Shown: positions 49,960-58,235 of the stretch, in pieces
How positions within the stretch are numbered: position 1 is the stretch's first letter
Layout of the letters: every line of letters starts with the position of its first letter
From: JABDJZ01 sp047619685
Lineage (GTDB): Bacteria; Bacteroidota; Rhodothermia; Rhodothermales; UBA10348
NCBI GenBank assembly: GCA_047619685.1
Contig: JBLHLC010000009.1
Coordinates: 54,840-118,839 of the forward strand
Length of the DNA stretch: 64,000 nucleotides
Reading direction: 5' to 3'
Notes under the pieces: generated by a model
Database searches by the model: none
Told to the model about the DNA's origin: nothing
What the model saw: only the letters and a program-made list of their open reading frames with translations
Translations under genes and position numbers: made by a program

Positions 49960-51024
49960 TCACGCCTTCGTGCGAAAGACCCGCCACGAGCCGAGGGTCA
50001 GGACGGGGATCACAAACACCAGCCAGTACCCCCAGGTGAGCGTTCCATAACCGGAGGCGATGATCTCGACGAGGCCCACGGCATCGGCCAAGAAGATGGC
50101 GATCGTCAGCATGCCGGCCGCAACGACCATCCTGAGTTTGCCGCTCAGTTCTCTGCCTCGTTCGCTCAGGACGGCCGAAAGCCGTTCGTTGAACCCGTGG
50201 ACCAGGCCGATGCCCGTCTCGATGAACGTCCCGAAGAGGATCACCTGAAAGACCAGCCGGAGAACCGGGGAGCCGAGCGCGGCCAGGAGAAAGTCGGAGG
50301 GCACGGGCTCGGCAAGCACCTGCGGGTACTGGCCCAGCATGGCCACGTAGATCAGGGCTCCGGGAGCCATCGCCAAGAAGCCGGCCAGCACGCCTGAAGT
50401 AAGGGCTTCGCGCCTGGTTTCCAGATGACGGGTCACAAACAGCATGGCCGGGACCAGGCCGACGTTGTAGGCGGCATACTCGGCCCCGCTCATCAACCAG
50501 GTTCCTGCGCCCGCACCGCCCGCGGCGTCCGCACCGGCTGGAGCGTTCTGGCTCAGCGCATCCGCAATAGCGGGCCCAAACACATCCAGGCTGCGAATGA
50601 CGACGAGAGCAAAGACGGCATAGAGGGCGAAAGACCACACGGACATGACCCGCTCAATCAGGGATGACCCGTAGAAGGCCAACACCCCGACCAGGCCGAT
50701 GACCGCCACGTTGCCCACTATTTCCGGGAGGCCTGTCATCTCGGAGGCTATCGTGCCGGCCGCGGATCCGAGGACGGACACCACCAGAATCAGCCCGATC
50801 AGATAGACCACTTCGTAGGCAATCCATGCCCGCCCCAGCAGGCTTGAGACAAACGAACGGTAGTCGTAGAGCCTGCCGGCCCGCGCCAATTCAAAACTGA
50901 GCGCCAGAACCACGCTCCACACCACCATCGCAACCGCCATGCCCTTGAGCCCGGCAGCGGGCCCATCGCGCATGAAAAACTCCACCAACTCCCTACCCGT
51001 ACCATACCCGCCGCCGATGATCAC
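49960..51024 (-). CDS. YkvI-like LeuT-fold membrane transporter
   Basis: At least 354 residues with about 10 helices. It begins at GTG 51024 as MIIGGGYGTGRELVEFF. Upstream in frame, YRKYLLPGLVFQSV completes a normal helix 1 and reaches CTG 51070-51072, which overlaps the DgcN gene stop as CTGA. The real start is probably upstream of 51024. Other segments: FELARAGRLYDYRSF, VYLIGLILVVSVLGSAAGTIA. The family resembles amino-acid transporters. Given its position after dgcA-dgcN, uptake of D-amino acids or small peptides is plausible but inferred. Confidence 0.8.
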   Translation of the reverse strand: MIIGGGYGTGRELVEFFMRDGPAAGLKGMAVAMVVWSVVLALSFELARAGRLYDYRSFVSSLLGRAWIAYEVVYLIGLILVVSVLGSAAGTIASEMTGLPEIVGNVAVIGLVGVLAFYGSSLIERVMSVWSFALYAVFALVVIRSLDVFGPAIADALSQNAPAGADAAGGAGAGTWLMSGAEYAAYNVGLVPAMLFVTRHLETRREALTSGVLAGFLAMAPGALIYVAMLGQYPQVLAEPVPSDFLLAALGSPVLRLVFQVILFGTFIETGIGLVHGFNERLSAVLSERGRELSGKLRMVVAAGMLTIAIFLADAVGLVEIIASGYGTLTWGYWLVFVIPVLTLGSWRVFRTKA

Positions 51025-51068
51025 CGACTGAAAGACCAGTCCGGGAAGGAGGTATTTGCGGTAGGCGC

Positions 51069-52145
51069 TCAGTGGGATAGGTAGTTCCTGAGAACCGGGA
51101 TAAGGCTGTCAACGCCTTCCTCAAGGGGACTGACCACCGGGATGGGCAGCCGGGAGGCCAGACTATTGTGATAGTCCTTCAGTTCGCCGGCCGTCATGCC
51201 CTCGCCGTTGAGCGTCACGGCCAGAACTTCCGCACCGTACATCTGGATGAGGGCGATTTCCTCCTCCGGCGTTGGCACTCGAAGCTCCACTTCTTCGTGG
51301 TCCACGAAGCAGCTACGGCCCGGAGCGTGCTGAAGAATGATGCCGCGGGCGTTCCCGGACAGGATGATCTCGGAACCACACGGACCGGAAGGGTTGCGCA
51401 GGGAGCCCTGACCCTCCACGAGAATCAGATCGGGGCTCTCCGCCGCGTTGCACTCCAGAATGACGCGCTCCAACTCGCCGCTGACAAAGTCGTTGAGCGT
51501 GGAGTCGAAGATGAAGCCGTGCCGATACCCCTGCATCCACCCGGTCTGGCCGGTGTAGATCATTTCCGCCCGGATTCCCGCCCGGGTGGCGGCCTCCCAC
51601 AGGAATCGGGCAGTGGTTCGTTTGCCGACGGCACAGTCGGTCCCAAGGACGCCGACAACCCGCGCCCGGATGGACCGGGCTTCTCCCGTCCAGAAGCGCA
51701 GGTCGGGCGTGGGGCGAGGCCGGCGAATGTCCATGAGCACCCCGCCGCCGGCCGCCGCGGCCGCGGCCAACTCCGGGTCTTCGGAGAGCAGTTGATGCAG
51801 CCCGCATACCACGGTCATTCCGCGGGCCAGGGCCATCAAGATCTCGGGGCGACAGCTGGCCGGCACTCTGCCGCCGGAAAAAGCCACGCCGACCACGAAG
51901 TATTCAGGGCATGTCCCACCTGCCGCGACGAAGGCGTCCAGGGACGGGACCACCGGCACTCCGCGAGTCCGGCCGTCCATCACCTCGCCCGCATCTCGCC
52001 CCGCGTGGAGCTCATCTATGACCGCGACTGGACGAAAGCGGGCGCTTCCGCGGAGAAGGCCGTGGCAGGTCTTGGCGAAGTCCTGACTCAAGAGACCGTT
52101 TGTAAAGACAACGGCCGGCGCAGGAACAGCAGGCACCTCCATCAT
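51069..52145 (-). CDS. dgcN: D-glutamate N-acetyltransferase-like DgcN (DUF1611)
   Basis: This 358-residue protein starts at ATG 52145, overlapping the upstream stop as ATGA. It matches the DUF1611 family: a Rossmann-like N-domain, then a P-loop domain with VVGVLGTDCAVGKRTTARFL, IYTGQTGWMQGYRHG, DFVSGELERVIL and DLILVEGQGSLRNP. DUF1611 proteins next to an enolase-superfamily partner are described as DgcN, which N-acetylates D-glutamate before racemisation by DgcA. The P-loop Gly-Lys is present. Both the order and the 4-nt overlap support that pathway here. The substrate is inferred from family and context. Confidence 0.82.
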   Translation of the reverse strand: MMEVPAVPAPAVVFTNGLLSQDFAKTCHGLLRGSARFRPVAVIDELHAGRDAGEVMDGRTRGVPVVPSLDAFVAAGGTCPEYFVVGVAFSGGRVPASCRPEILMALARGMTVVCGLHQLLSEDPELAAAAAAGGGVLMDIRRPRPTPDLRFWTGEARSIRARVVGVLGTDCAVGKRTTARFLWEAATRAGIRAEMIYTGQTGWMQGYRHGFIFDSTLNDFVSGELERVILECNAAESPDLILVEGQGSLRNPSGPCGSEIILSGNARGIILQHAPGRSCFVDHEEVELRVPTPEEEIALIQMYGAEVLAVTLNGEGMTAGELKDYHNSLASRLPIPVVSPLEEGVDSLIPVLRNYLSH

Positions 52146-53242
52146 GCGATTCGCTCCACGGTGCATCCGGAAACGAACTCCGCCGTCAGTCCCGCACCCA
52201 AGCCGGGACCATCCGGTACGTGGACCATCCCGTCCGTAATGGTCATCCCGCCGGTGACGGGATCCACGGTGTGATCGACGTGGCTGTCCAGATCGGCGAA
52301 GCGGACAATGGGGTGGGCCGAAATGAAATGCGCGGCCGCCGTGAGGCCAAGCCTGGTTTCCGACATGCAGCCCACCATGCACGCCAGACCGGCGGCTTCC
52401 GCAACCGCAGCAATGCGCACGGCCTCCGCGATGCCGGCGGATTTGGAAAGTTTGATGTTGAGAAAGTCGCAGCACCGGCCTCGCACCAGCGCGAGTGCGT
52501 CTGCGGCGTCAAAAACGGATTCATCCGCCATAATGGGGATGGAGACCTTGCTACGGATGTCGGCCAACCCGGGAAGGTCGTGGCGCCGTACCGGCTGCTC
52601 ACAGTATTCCACATCTTCCTCGGCCACGGCCTTGAGCACCTTGATGGACGTGACCACGTCCCACGCCTGGTTGGCATCGATCCGGAGCGGAATCCCCGGG
52701 CCAATGGCCGCGCGAATGGCGCGTACCCGGGCTACGTCGTCGGCGAACCCTGTGCCGACCTTTGCCTTGATTGCAGGGAAGCCATCGGCGATAAACTCGG
52801 CAGCGGTTTTCGCCATGACGGCCGGCTCATCCAGGCCGACCGTGTTGTCCGTCTCAAACGACCGGCGGGCCCCGCCGAGGTATTGGTACAGGGGCATGCC
52901 CGCGGCCTGTGAGGCCAGGTCATGCAGCGCGAGGTCAAACCCGCCGCGGATGGTAGGATGCCCGTTGATCAGAGCCTTCATCATGCGGGCGGCACCCAAT
53001 ACGTCCCGGGCGTCCCGGCCAAGCATCGCCGCACCGTAGGCTCGTCCTGCGGCCAGCATGGTCTCTGCCGTATCACCCGTAATCGCGGGCGACGGGCTGG
53101 CCTCTCCCAAGCCCACGTGGCCGGTGTCGGTCGTGATGCGCACGAAGATGTTTGAGGTCGCGGCCGCCACGGAAATGGATATCCGAAACGGTGCGTGGAA
53201 AGGAAGTTCGGCTCTGATGAGCTCGACGGAGACGATGTTCAC
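52142..53242 (-). CDS. dgcA: Enolase-superfamily racemase/epimerase (DgcA or dipeptide-epimerase type)
   Basis: This 366-residue protein has the N-terminal capping domain and the catalytic barrel of the muconate-lactonizing/dipeptide-epimerase subgroup. Visible residues: KAKVG (catalytic Lys), LRIDANQAW (metal Asp), YCEQPV (metal Glu), PIMADESVF (metal Asp), and NIKLSKSAG (second catalytic Lys). The pattern fits L-Ala-D/L-Glu epimerases and N-acyl-amino-acid racemases such as DgcA. The coupled DUF1611 gene favours N-acetyl-D-glutamate racemase; the M55 peptidase nearby keeps dipeptide epimerase open. Confidence 0.85.
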   Translation of the reverse strand: MNIVSVELIRAELPFHAPFRISISVAAATSNIFVRITTDTGHVGLGEASPSPAITGDTAETMLAAGRAYGAAMLGRDARDVLGAARMMKALINGHPTIRGGFDLALHDLASQAAGMPLYQYLGGARRSFETDNTVGLDEPAVMAKTAAEFIADGFPAIKAKVGTGFADDVARVRAIRAAIGPGIPLRIDANQAWDVVTSIKVLKAVAEEDVEYCEQPVRRHDLPGLADIRSKVSIPIMADESVFDAADALALVRGRCCDFLNIKLSKSAGIAEAVRIAAVAEAAGLACMVGCMSETRLGLTAAAHFISAHPIVRFADLDSHVDHTVDPVTGGMTITDGMVHVPDGPGLGAGLTAEFVSGCTVERIA

Positions 53243-53411
53243 GGGCTGCGGGGTATTGCTGGCCTAAGGTACATGCTGATCATACTTGCGGTCACGTCTG
53301 GGCCGACGGAGATTCTCTCCGAACAGCCTGACCACATGACGCCCGTTCGCCACGAGTACATTGCTCCCGTCCTCCACCTTGGATCCATGATACCCCGAAT
53401 GCGCCCCAGCC

Positions 53412-54632
53412 ATGAATAGCCGCCTCAGCCGGGTTCTGGTCGTAATTGCTCCCGGGATGCTCGTCGCCGCTACGGGTGTTGGAGCGGGAGACCTGGCTAC
53501 GGCTACGTTCGCCGGCAGTCAACTGGGCACGACGGTGCTCTGGGCGGTCCTGGCCGGTGGCCTCTTCAAATTCGTACTCAACGAAGGGCTTGCCAGGTGG
53601 CAGTTGGCCACCGGCACTACGTTCATTGAGGGCGCCATCAAACACCTGGGATCGGCGGTTGGGTACATATTCCTCCCCTATCTGGTGCTCTGGTCGTTTT
53701 TTGTGGGGACGGCCCTGATGAGTGCGTGCGGGGTGGCGCTCTATGCCATCCTGCCTCTCATGAGCGATCCAGCGGACGGGAAGATGGTTTTCGGGATCGC
53801 GGCCAGCGCCACCGGCCTCGCCATGCTCAGGCTGGGAGACTTTCGGTTGTTTGAACGCGCCATGGGCGTACTGGTCGGGTTGATGTTTCTTACGGTGCTC
53901 GTCACGGCCGCAATGGTCTGGCCGGGCGCCGGGCCGGTCTTTACAGGGTTGTTCATCCCCCAAATCCCTGCTGGCGGTGGAACTGGCCTCGCGTGGGTTG
54001 TCGGGCTCATCGGCGGTGTCGGTGGCACGGTCACCATTCTTTGCTACGGCTACTGGATTAGGGAAAAGGGACGCAACCGGGCGGACCAGATGGGCCTGTG
54101 CCGATTGGATCTGGCAGCCGGCTATGCCATGACCATCATGTTTGGAATCTCCATGGTCATCATCGGGAGTACGGTCTCGCTGGAGGGTGGCGGCGCGGAT
54201 CTTCTGGTTCGACTGGCGGAGTCACTCGAGGGAAGTGTCGGGATGTTTGGGAAATGGGTCTTCCTGGCCGGCGCTCTTGCAGCGGTGTTCTCCAGTCTGC
54301 TTGGCGTGTGGCAGGCCGTCCCGTACATCTTCGCGGATGTCTGGGAGCGCCTGAACAACCGAAGTGCAGAAACGCTGGCCACCACGAAGTCTTACCGGCG
54401 TTTCCAGGTCGCACTTGCGGTGCTCCCGGCGGCCGGTCTGGTTGTGAGTTTTCGACAGATCCAATTGTTATATGCCTTGGCAGGAGCCGCCTTCATTCCC
54501 CTCTTGGCCTGCGGGTTGTTGATCCTGAACTCCAGGAAGTCACTGGTCGGATCGTTGTCCAATGGTTGGCTCTCACTTCTCAGTTTGGGGGGCACCCTTC
54601 TGTTTTTCCTTTGGGCGGGGCTCATGGCGTAG
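53412..54632 (+). CDS. Nramp-superfamily transporter with atypical metal site
   Basis: This 406-residue protein has 10-11 helices. Its first helix reads IAPGMLVAATGVGAGDLATATFAGSQ, matching Nramp helix 1 in position, but the canonical metal-binding DPGN is replaced by GAGD. Helix 6 lacks an obvious MPH motif (VFSSLLGVWQAVPYIF occupies a later helix). This points to the Nramp-related branch with a non-manganese substrate, or no metal. It is 169 bp from the divergent dgcA gene; the intervening 53243-53411 holds no gene. The substrate is unknown. Confidence 0.82.
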   Translation: MNSRLSRVLVVIAPGMLVAATGVGAGDLATATFAGSQLGTTVLWAVLAGGLFKFVLNEGLARWQLATGTTFIEGAIKHLGSAVGYIFLPYLVLWSFFVGTALMSACGVALYAILPLMSDPADGKMVFGIAASATGLAMLRLGDFRLFERAMGVLVGLMFLTVLVTAAMVWPGAGPVFTGLFIPQIPAGGGTGLAWVVGLIGGVGGTVTILCYGYWIREKGRNRADQMGLCRLDLAAGYAMTIMFGISMVIIGSTVSLEGGGADLLVRLAESLEGSVGMFGKWVFLAGALAAVFSSLLGVWQAVPYIFADVWERLNNRSAETLATTKSYRRFQVALAVLPAAGLVVSFRQIQLLYALAGAAFIPLLACGLLILNSRKSLVGSLSNGWLSLLSLGGTLLFFLWAGLMA

Positions 54633-54709
54633 CAAACTTTTGGGAGTTGCGAGTGTCACTTTTTTAGCGTGCTGCCGTCAACCCTATCAAAGCCCGACCA
54701 CCCCACGCC

Positions 54710-55501
54710 ATGCGCCAGACCCTAGCCGTTGCAGTTATTCTATTCCTGATTGCGGGATGCACTCAGGATCATGAGCACGACCAGCGTAGCCTGGAAAAGG
54801 CTGAACAGCGTCTGGAAGAGGTGCGTGAGCAGGCTGAGGAGCAGCTTTCTCGCGCTCAGGAACGTCTGGAAGAAGCCCGCGAACGCATCCAGGACGCGAC
54901 TCAGGAAGTTCGGGAAGAGAGCAGATCATGGTCCGACGACGCCGAACGTGAGGCGGGTAGGGCGCTGCGGCAGACCGGATTTGCAGAAGCGCTCGGTCAG
55001 GTTATGGAAGACGTTGGTCAGGCCCTCCAGGACGAGTCCGAAGTCAACATGGTGAGTGAAGAGGACCTGCGAGACCTGCTCCCAAAGGAACTGCTCGGAT
55101 TAAAACGCTATGACACGAACGCAGAGACTTCAGGACAATGGGGAATCCACGTGTCGCACGCCAAGGGCAAGTACCGAAATGACCGCGGGGACGAGATTAC
55201 AGTCGCCATCGTCGATCCAGGAACGCTCAGGGGCCTGCTTTCTCGAAGCACCGACCTTCTGGACGCCAGCGGGTACAAGCACTCGGACCGCGGATACAGC
55301 CGCGCCACGCGGATAGAGGGACACCCCGTCAAAATCAGTAGAGAGAGCCACGCCCGCAGGCATGAATTCCAGGCGGCCATGGTGGTATCGGAACGTTTTG
55401 TCGTTGTCGTCGAGGCCGAGAGCGACGCATTTGACGACGACTTCTTCGAGGACGTGTTCGACCAGATCAATCTCCGAAAACTTTCGCGGATGGCAGAATA
55501 A
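54710..55501 (+). CDS. Lipoprotein with N-terminal coiled coil
   Basis: This 263-residue lipoprotein (lipobox LIAGC, mature Cys near residue 16) has a long charged coiled coil (residues ~22-85, EKAEQRLEEVREQAEEQLS). A globular C-domain follows (~120-263) with LPKELLGLKRYDTNAETSG, ITVAIVDPGTLRG and VVVSERFVVVVEAES. I do not recognise the domain, although its strand order resembles envelope-stress lipoproteins. It should be tethered to a membrane with the coiled coil spacing the globular part away. It is followed by another membrane-anchored protein with similarly charged helices. Confidence 0.72.
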   Translation: MRQTLAVAVILFLIAGCTQDHEHDQRSLEKAEQRLEEVREQAEEQLSRAQERLEEARERIQDATQEVREESRSWSDDAEREAGRALRQTGFAEALGQVMEDVGQALQDESEVNMVSEEDLRDLLPKELLGLKRYDTNAETSGQWGIHVSHAKGKYRNDRGDEITVAIVDPGTLRGLLSRSTDLLDASGYKHSDRGYSRATRIEGHPVKISRESHARRHEFQAAMVVSERFVVVVEAESDAFDDDFFEDVFDQINLRKLSRMAE

Positions 55502-55584
55502 AATGCCCTGCACAATTTTTTCCAGTTAAGAATCGTCTAGGGATTACCCCGCCCTATTCCCCAAGTAAGCCAGCCTAAACCGTC

Positions 55585-56265
55585 ATGGGATTTCCGACAG
55601 AGCGCCGAGATCAAATCGTCATGGGACTGAGCATTTTCGCGCTCATCCTTTTCATGGCCAACATGGCGACGTTTATCAAACAGAAGTTCTTTGATAGCAG
55701 CAGCGAAGGGCATCACGCCTTCGTGATTTCGGGGACCAACCACGCGGGGACGATTCACGTGCACTCGGACGGGGATCAAGGCGACCACACGTGGGAGATG
55801 CACCAGCTCGACAACGGCGATGTGGCATGGTCCGTCTCTGGCAACGAGACACTCCTGCACATGGACGAACTCAAAATGCACTTTGGGGAAGCCGGCATGC
55901 GCTTCGACGATGCGCGGCTTCGGGAAGAGTTGGGCCGCATGAAGGTGGAACTTGGACTGAACCGGGACGATATCCGCAACACCGTACGCAACACCATCAG
56001 GGGCAGAAGAGGCCGCTTTCAGTGGAAACATCACGTCGGCCAGATGAGCGTTTCCGAGTCCAGCTCGGAATGGGATTCTGGGGACTTGATGCAGCAACTT
56101 CGCGAAGCCACGGAGGCCGCCGCCAAGATCGAGCGGGACCTGGGGCTGACCTCAGACCCGGTGATGCTCATGGAGACCGTCGAAGGCGAGGGAATCGAGG
56201 TCACCGAATCTCAGGACGAAAGTGGCCGCCACACCTACAAGGTCGTTGTCCGGCCAAACCGGTAG
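55585..56265 (+). CDS. Membrane-anchored protein with charged helical region
   Basis: This 226-residue protein starts at ATG 55585 (MGFPTERRDQIVMGL). A single N-terminal helix (SIFALILFMANMATFI) is followed by a His-rich beta segment (HHAFVISGTNHAGTIHVHSDGD) and amphipathic helices (ARLREELGRMKVELGL, LREATEAAAKIERDL). I do not recognise the family. It may pair with the preceding lipoprotein (83 bp upstream); both look like envelope proteins with coiled-coil parts. ATG 55621 is an alternative start within the same helix. Confidence 0.65.
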   Translation: MGFPTERRDQIVMGLSIFALILFMANMATFIKQKFFDSSSEGHHAFVISGTNHAGTIHVHSDGDQGDHTWEMHQLDNGDVAWSVSGNETLLHMDELKMHFGEAGMRFDDARLREELGRMKVELGLNRDDIRNTVRNTIRGRRGRFQWKHHVGQMSVSESSSEWDSGDLMQQLREATEAAAKIERDLGLTSDPVMLMETVEGEGIEVTESQDESGRHTYKVVVRPNR

Positions 56266-56360
56266 GACCAGGCAGGGCGCGCCATGGGGGTGCCAGTCTG
56301 ACGTTGAGGTAACCGGCCGTCTGGCCTCGTATCTTGGGCCACCAAGAAACGCGCCCCGAT

Positions 56361-57536
56361 ATGCTTGACTGCCGGTCTGATGACTTCTTCCTCCCTCGGG
56401 GACATCACTACCTGAACTGTGCCTACATGGCGCCCATGTCCCGGGCGGTGGAGCAGGCAGGGATTGAGGGCATCCGGGCAAAACGAACACCTGCGGCAAT
56501 TACCCCCGCAGATTTTTTCGCGACGAATACCAAGCTCCGCGCGACATTCGCCCGACTCGTGGGCGTCCCGGACGCCAACCGCATCGCCATCGTCGCGGCG
56601 GCCTCCTATGGCCTGGCGGCGGCGGCCAAGAACCTGCCCTTTTCCCGAGGTCAGCATGTCCTGGCTCTCGCGGAGCAATTTCCGAGCAACGTCTACACCT
56701 GGCGAAGACTGGCGGGCGAAAAAGGCGGCTCCCTGATTCAGATTGACCCGGGCGAAGGGCCAGGCAGAGGCCGACGCTGGAATGACAGGATTCTAGAGGC
56801 CATTGGCAGGGACACGGCCATCGTTGCCCTGCCGCAGGTCCACTGGGCGGATGGAACGCTGTTTGACCTGGAACGCATCGGCGCTCGCTGCAGAGACGTG
56901 GGTGCCGCCCTCGTGATCGATGGCACGCAGTCGGTGGGCGCTATGCCCTTTGACGTGGGATCCATTCAGCCTGACGTGCTGGTCTGTGCGGGATACAAAT
57001 GGCTTTTGGGGCCGTACAGCATCGGGCTTGCCTACTACGGACCGCGGTTCGACCAAGGCACTCCGCTGGAGGAAAACTGGATCTCACGCCGGGACAGCGA
57101 TGATTTTGCGGGCCTGGTCCGCTACCGGGACGAGTACGGACCCAGCGCCACGCGCTACGACGTTGGCGAGCGGAGCAACTTCATCCTGGCACCCATGCTC
57201 CTGGCAGCGCTGGACCTGTTGGAATCCTGGGGAATCGACAACATTCAGGCCTACTGCGAAACCATCGCCTCTCCCATCGTTGAGGCAGCACTTGCATTGG
57301 GGTATCGAGTAGAGGATGCCGCAGACCGGGGTGCCCATCTCTTCGGCCTGCGCATGCCCGAGGGCACCGATACCGAGTCGCTGCGGGACGAACTGGCCAG
57401 GCGAGACGTTTCCGTTTCTATTCGCGGCGATGCCATTCGCGTTGCCCCGAACGTCTATAATGACATGTCGGATGTGGATGCGCTCGTGTCCGGCCTGACC
57501 GCCCACGCCCGGACGCACGCACCGACTTCCGTCTGA
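56361..57536 (+). CDS. Class V aminotransferase-fold PLP enzyme (kynureninase/cysteine-desulfurase-like)
   Basis: About 391 residues from ATG 56361 (MLDCRSDDFFLPRG). Motifs include YLNCAYMAPMS, VAAASYGLAAAAKNL, LPQVHWADGTLFDLERI, LVIDGTQSVGAMPFD (PLP-contact Asp) and the Schiff-base Lys in CAGYKWLLGPY. There is no signal peptide, unlike the Tat-type paralogue at 45938-47176. The fold fits kynureninase, isopenicillin-N epimerase or desulfurase relatives; the substrate is not readable. It precedes lolA by 57 bp on the same strand. Confidence 0.87.
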   Translation: MLDCRSDDFFLPRGHHYLNCAYMAPMSRAVEQAGIEGIRAKRTPAAITPADFFATNTKLRATFARLVGVPDANRIAIVAAASYGLAAAAKNLPFSRGQHVLALAEQFPSNVYTWRRLAGEKGGSLIQIDPGEGPGRGRRWNDRILEAIGRDTAIVALPQVHWADGTLFDLERIGARCRDVGAALVIDGTQSVGAMPFDVGSIQPDVLVCAGYKWLLGPYSIGLAYYGPRFDQGTPLEENWISRRDSDDFAGLVRYRDEYGPSATRYDVGERSNFILAPMLLAALDLLESWGIDNIQAYCETIASPIVEAALALGYRVEDAADRGAHLFGLRMPEGTDTESLRDELARRDVSVSIRGDAIRVAPNVYNDMSDVDALVSGLTAHARTHAPTSV

Positions 57537-57593
57537 TTCGGGGCACGCCGCTTGCAACAAGAAGGGTCAAAGACCAGATAGCCCGAGAGAACC

Positions 57594-58229
57594 GTGAAAC
57601 GACAGATCCTGCTTGTCCTGGCCACCTTGAGTGTCCTCCTCATGCTACAGCCCGCCACAACCCGGGCGCAAACGAGCGACATCGTAGAGCGGGTGCTTGC
57701 CCGCTACGCGGCTATGGAGACCATGCAGGCCCGATTCCAACAGCGCATGACCTCCGACCTTTTTGAGGACGAAGAGGTCATCACGGGCTCCCTTTACATG
57801 CGGGGTCCGGCCTACCGCATTCTGACCGGGACACGAACCATTGTCACGGACGGTGAAACCTCCTGGATACACGACGCCGTCGAAAACCAGGTCTTGGTGG
57901 ACTACCAGATCGAGGACGAGTTCACGTTCTCCGTCCACCAGTTCCTGTACGCGTTTGACGAGCGCTTCGACGTCGCTGGGGCCGTGCGCACGGGCAATTC
58001 ATGGCGCATCGCGCTGTCTCCCAGGGATCCTGACGACTACTTTCGATCACTGGAACTGGTTGTTCGAGACTCGGACGCCATCATCACCGAAATTCAGGTG
58101 GATGACGCCAATGAGGTTCGCCTTCAGATTCAACTGACCGACATTCGTGAGAACCCCCCGCTATCCGACGATCTGTTCAGCTTTGAAATACCCCCAGGAG
58201 TTGATGTCGTGGATCTGCGCTCGGACTGA
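57594..58229 (+). CDS. lolA: LolA-family periplasmic lipoprotein carrier
   Basis: This 211-residue protein has a GTG start at 57594 and a signal peptide (ILLVLATLSVLLMLQPATTRAQ). It fits the LolA half-barrel: VERVLARYAAMETMQARFQQ, GSLYMRGPAYRIL, TIVTDGETSWIHDAVENQVLV, YFRSLELVV and ENPPLSDDLFSFEIPPGVDVVDL. LolA shuttles outer-membrane lipoproteins across the periplasm, in keeping with the many lipoproteins of this window. It is followed 6 bp later by a flippase-like gene, so they are probably co-transcribed. Confidence 0.88.
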   Translation: MKRQILLVLATLSVLLMLQPATTRAQTSDIVERVLARYAAMETMQARFQQRMTSDLFEDEEVITGSLYMRGPAYRILTGTRTIVTDGETSWIHDAVENQVLVDYQIEDEFTFSVHQFLYAFDERFDVAGAVRTGNSWRIALSPRDPDDYFRSLELVVRDSDAIITEIQVDDANEVRLQIQLTDIRENPPLSDDLFSFEIPPGVDVVDLRSD

Positions 58230-58235
58230 GACCAG

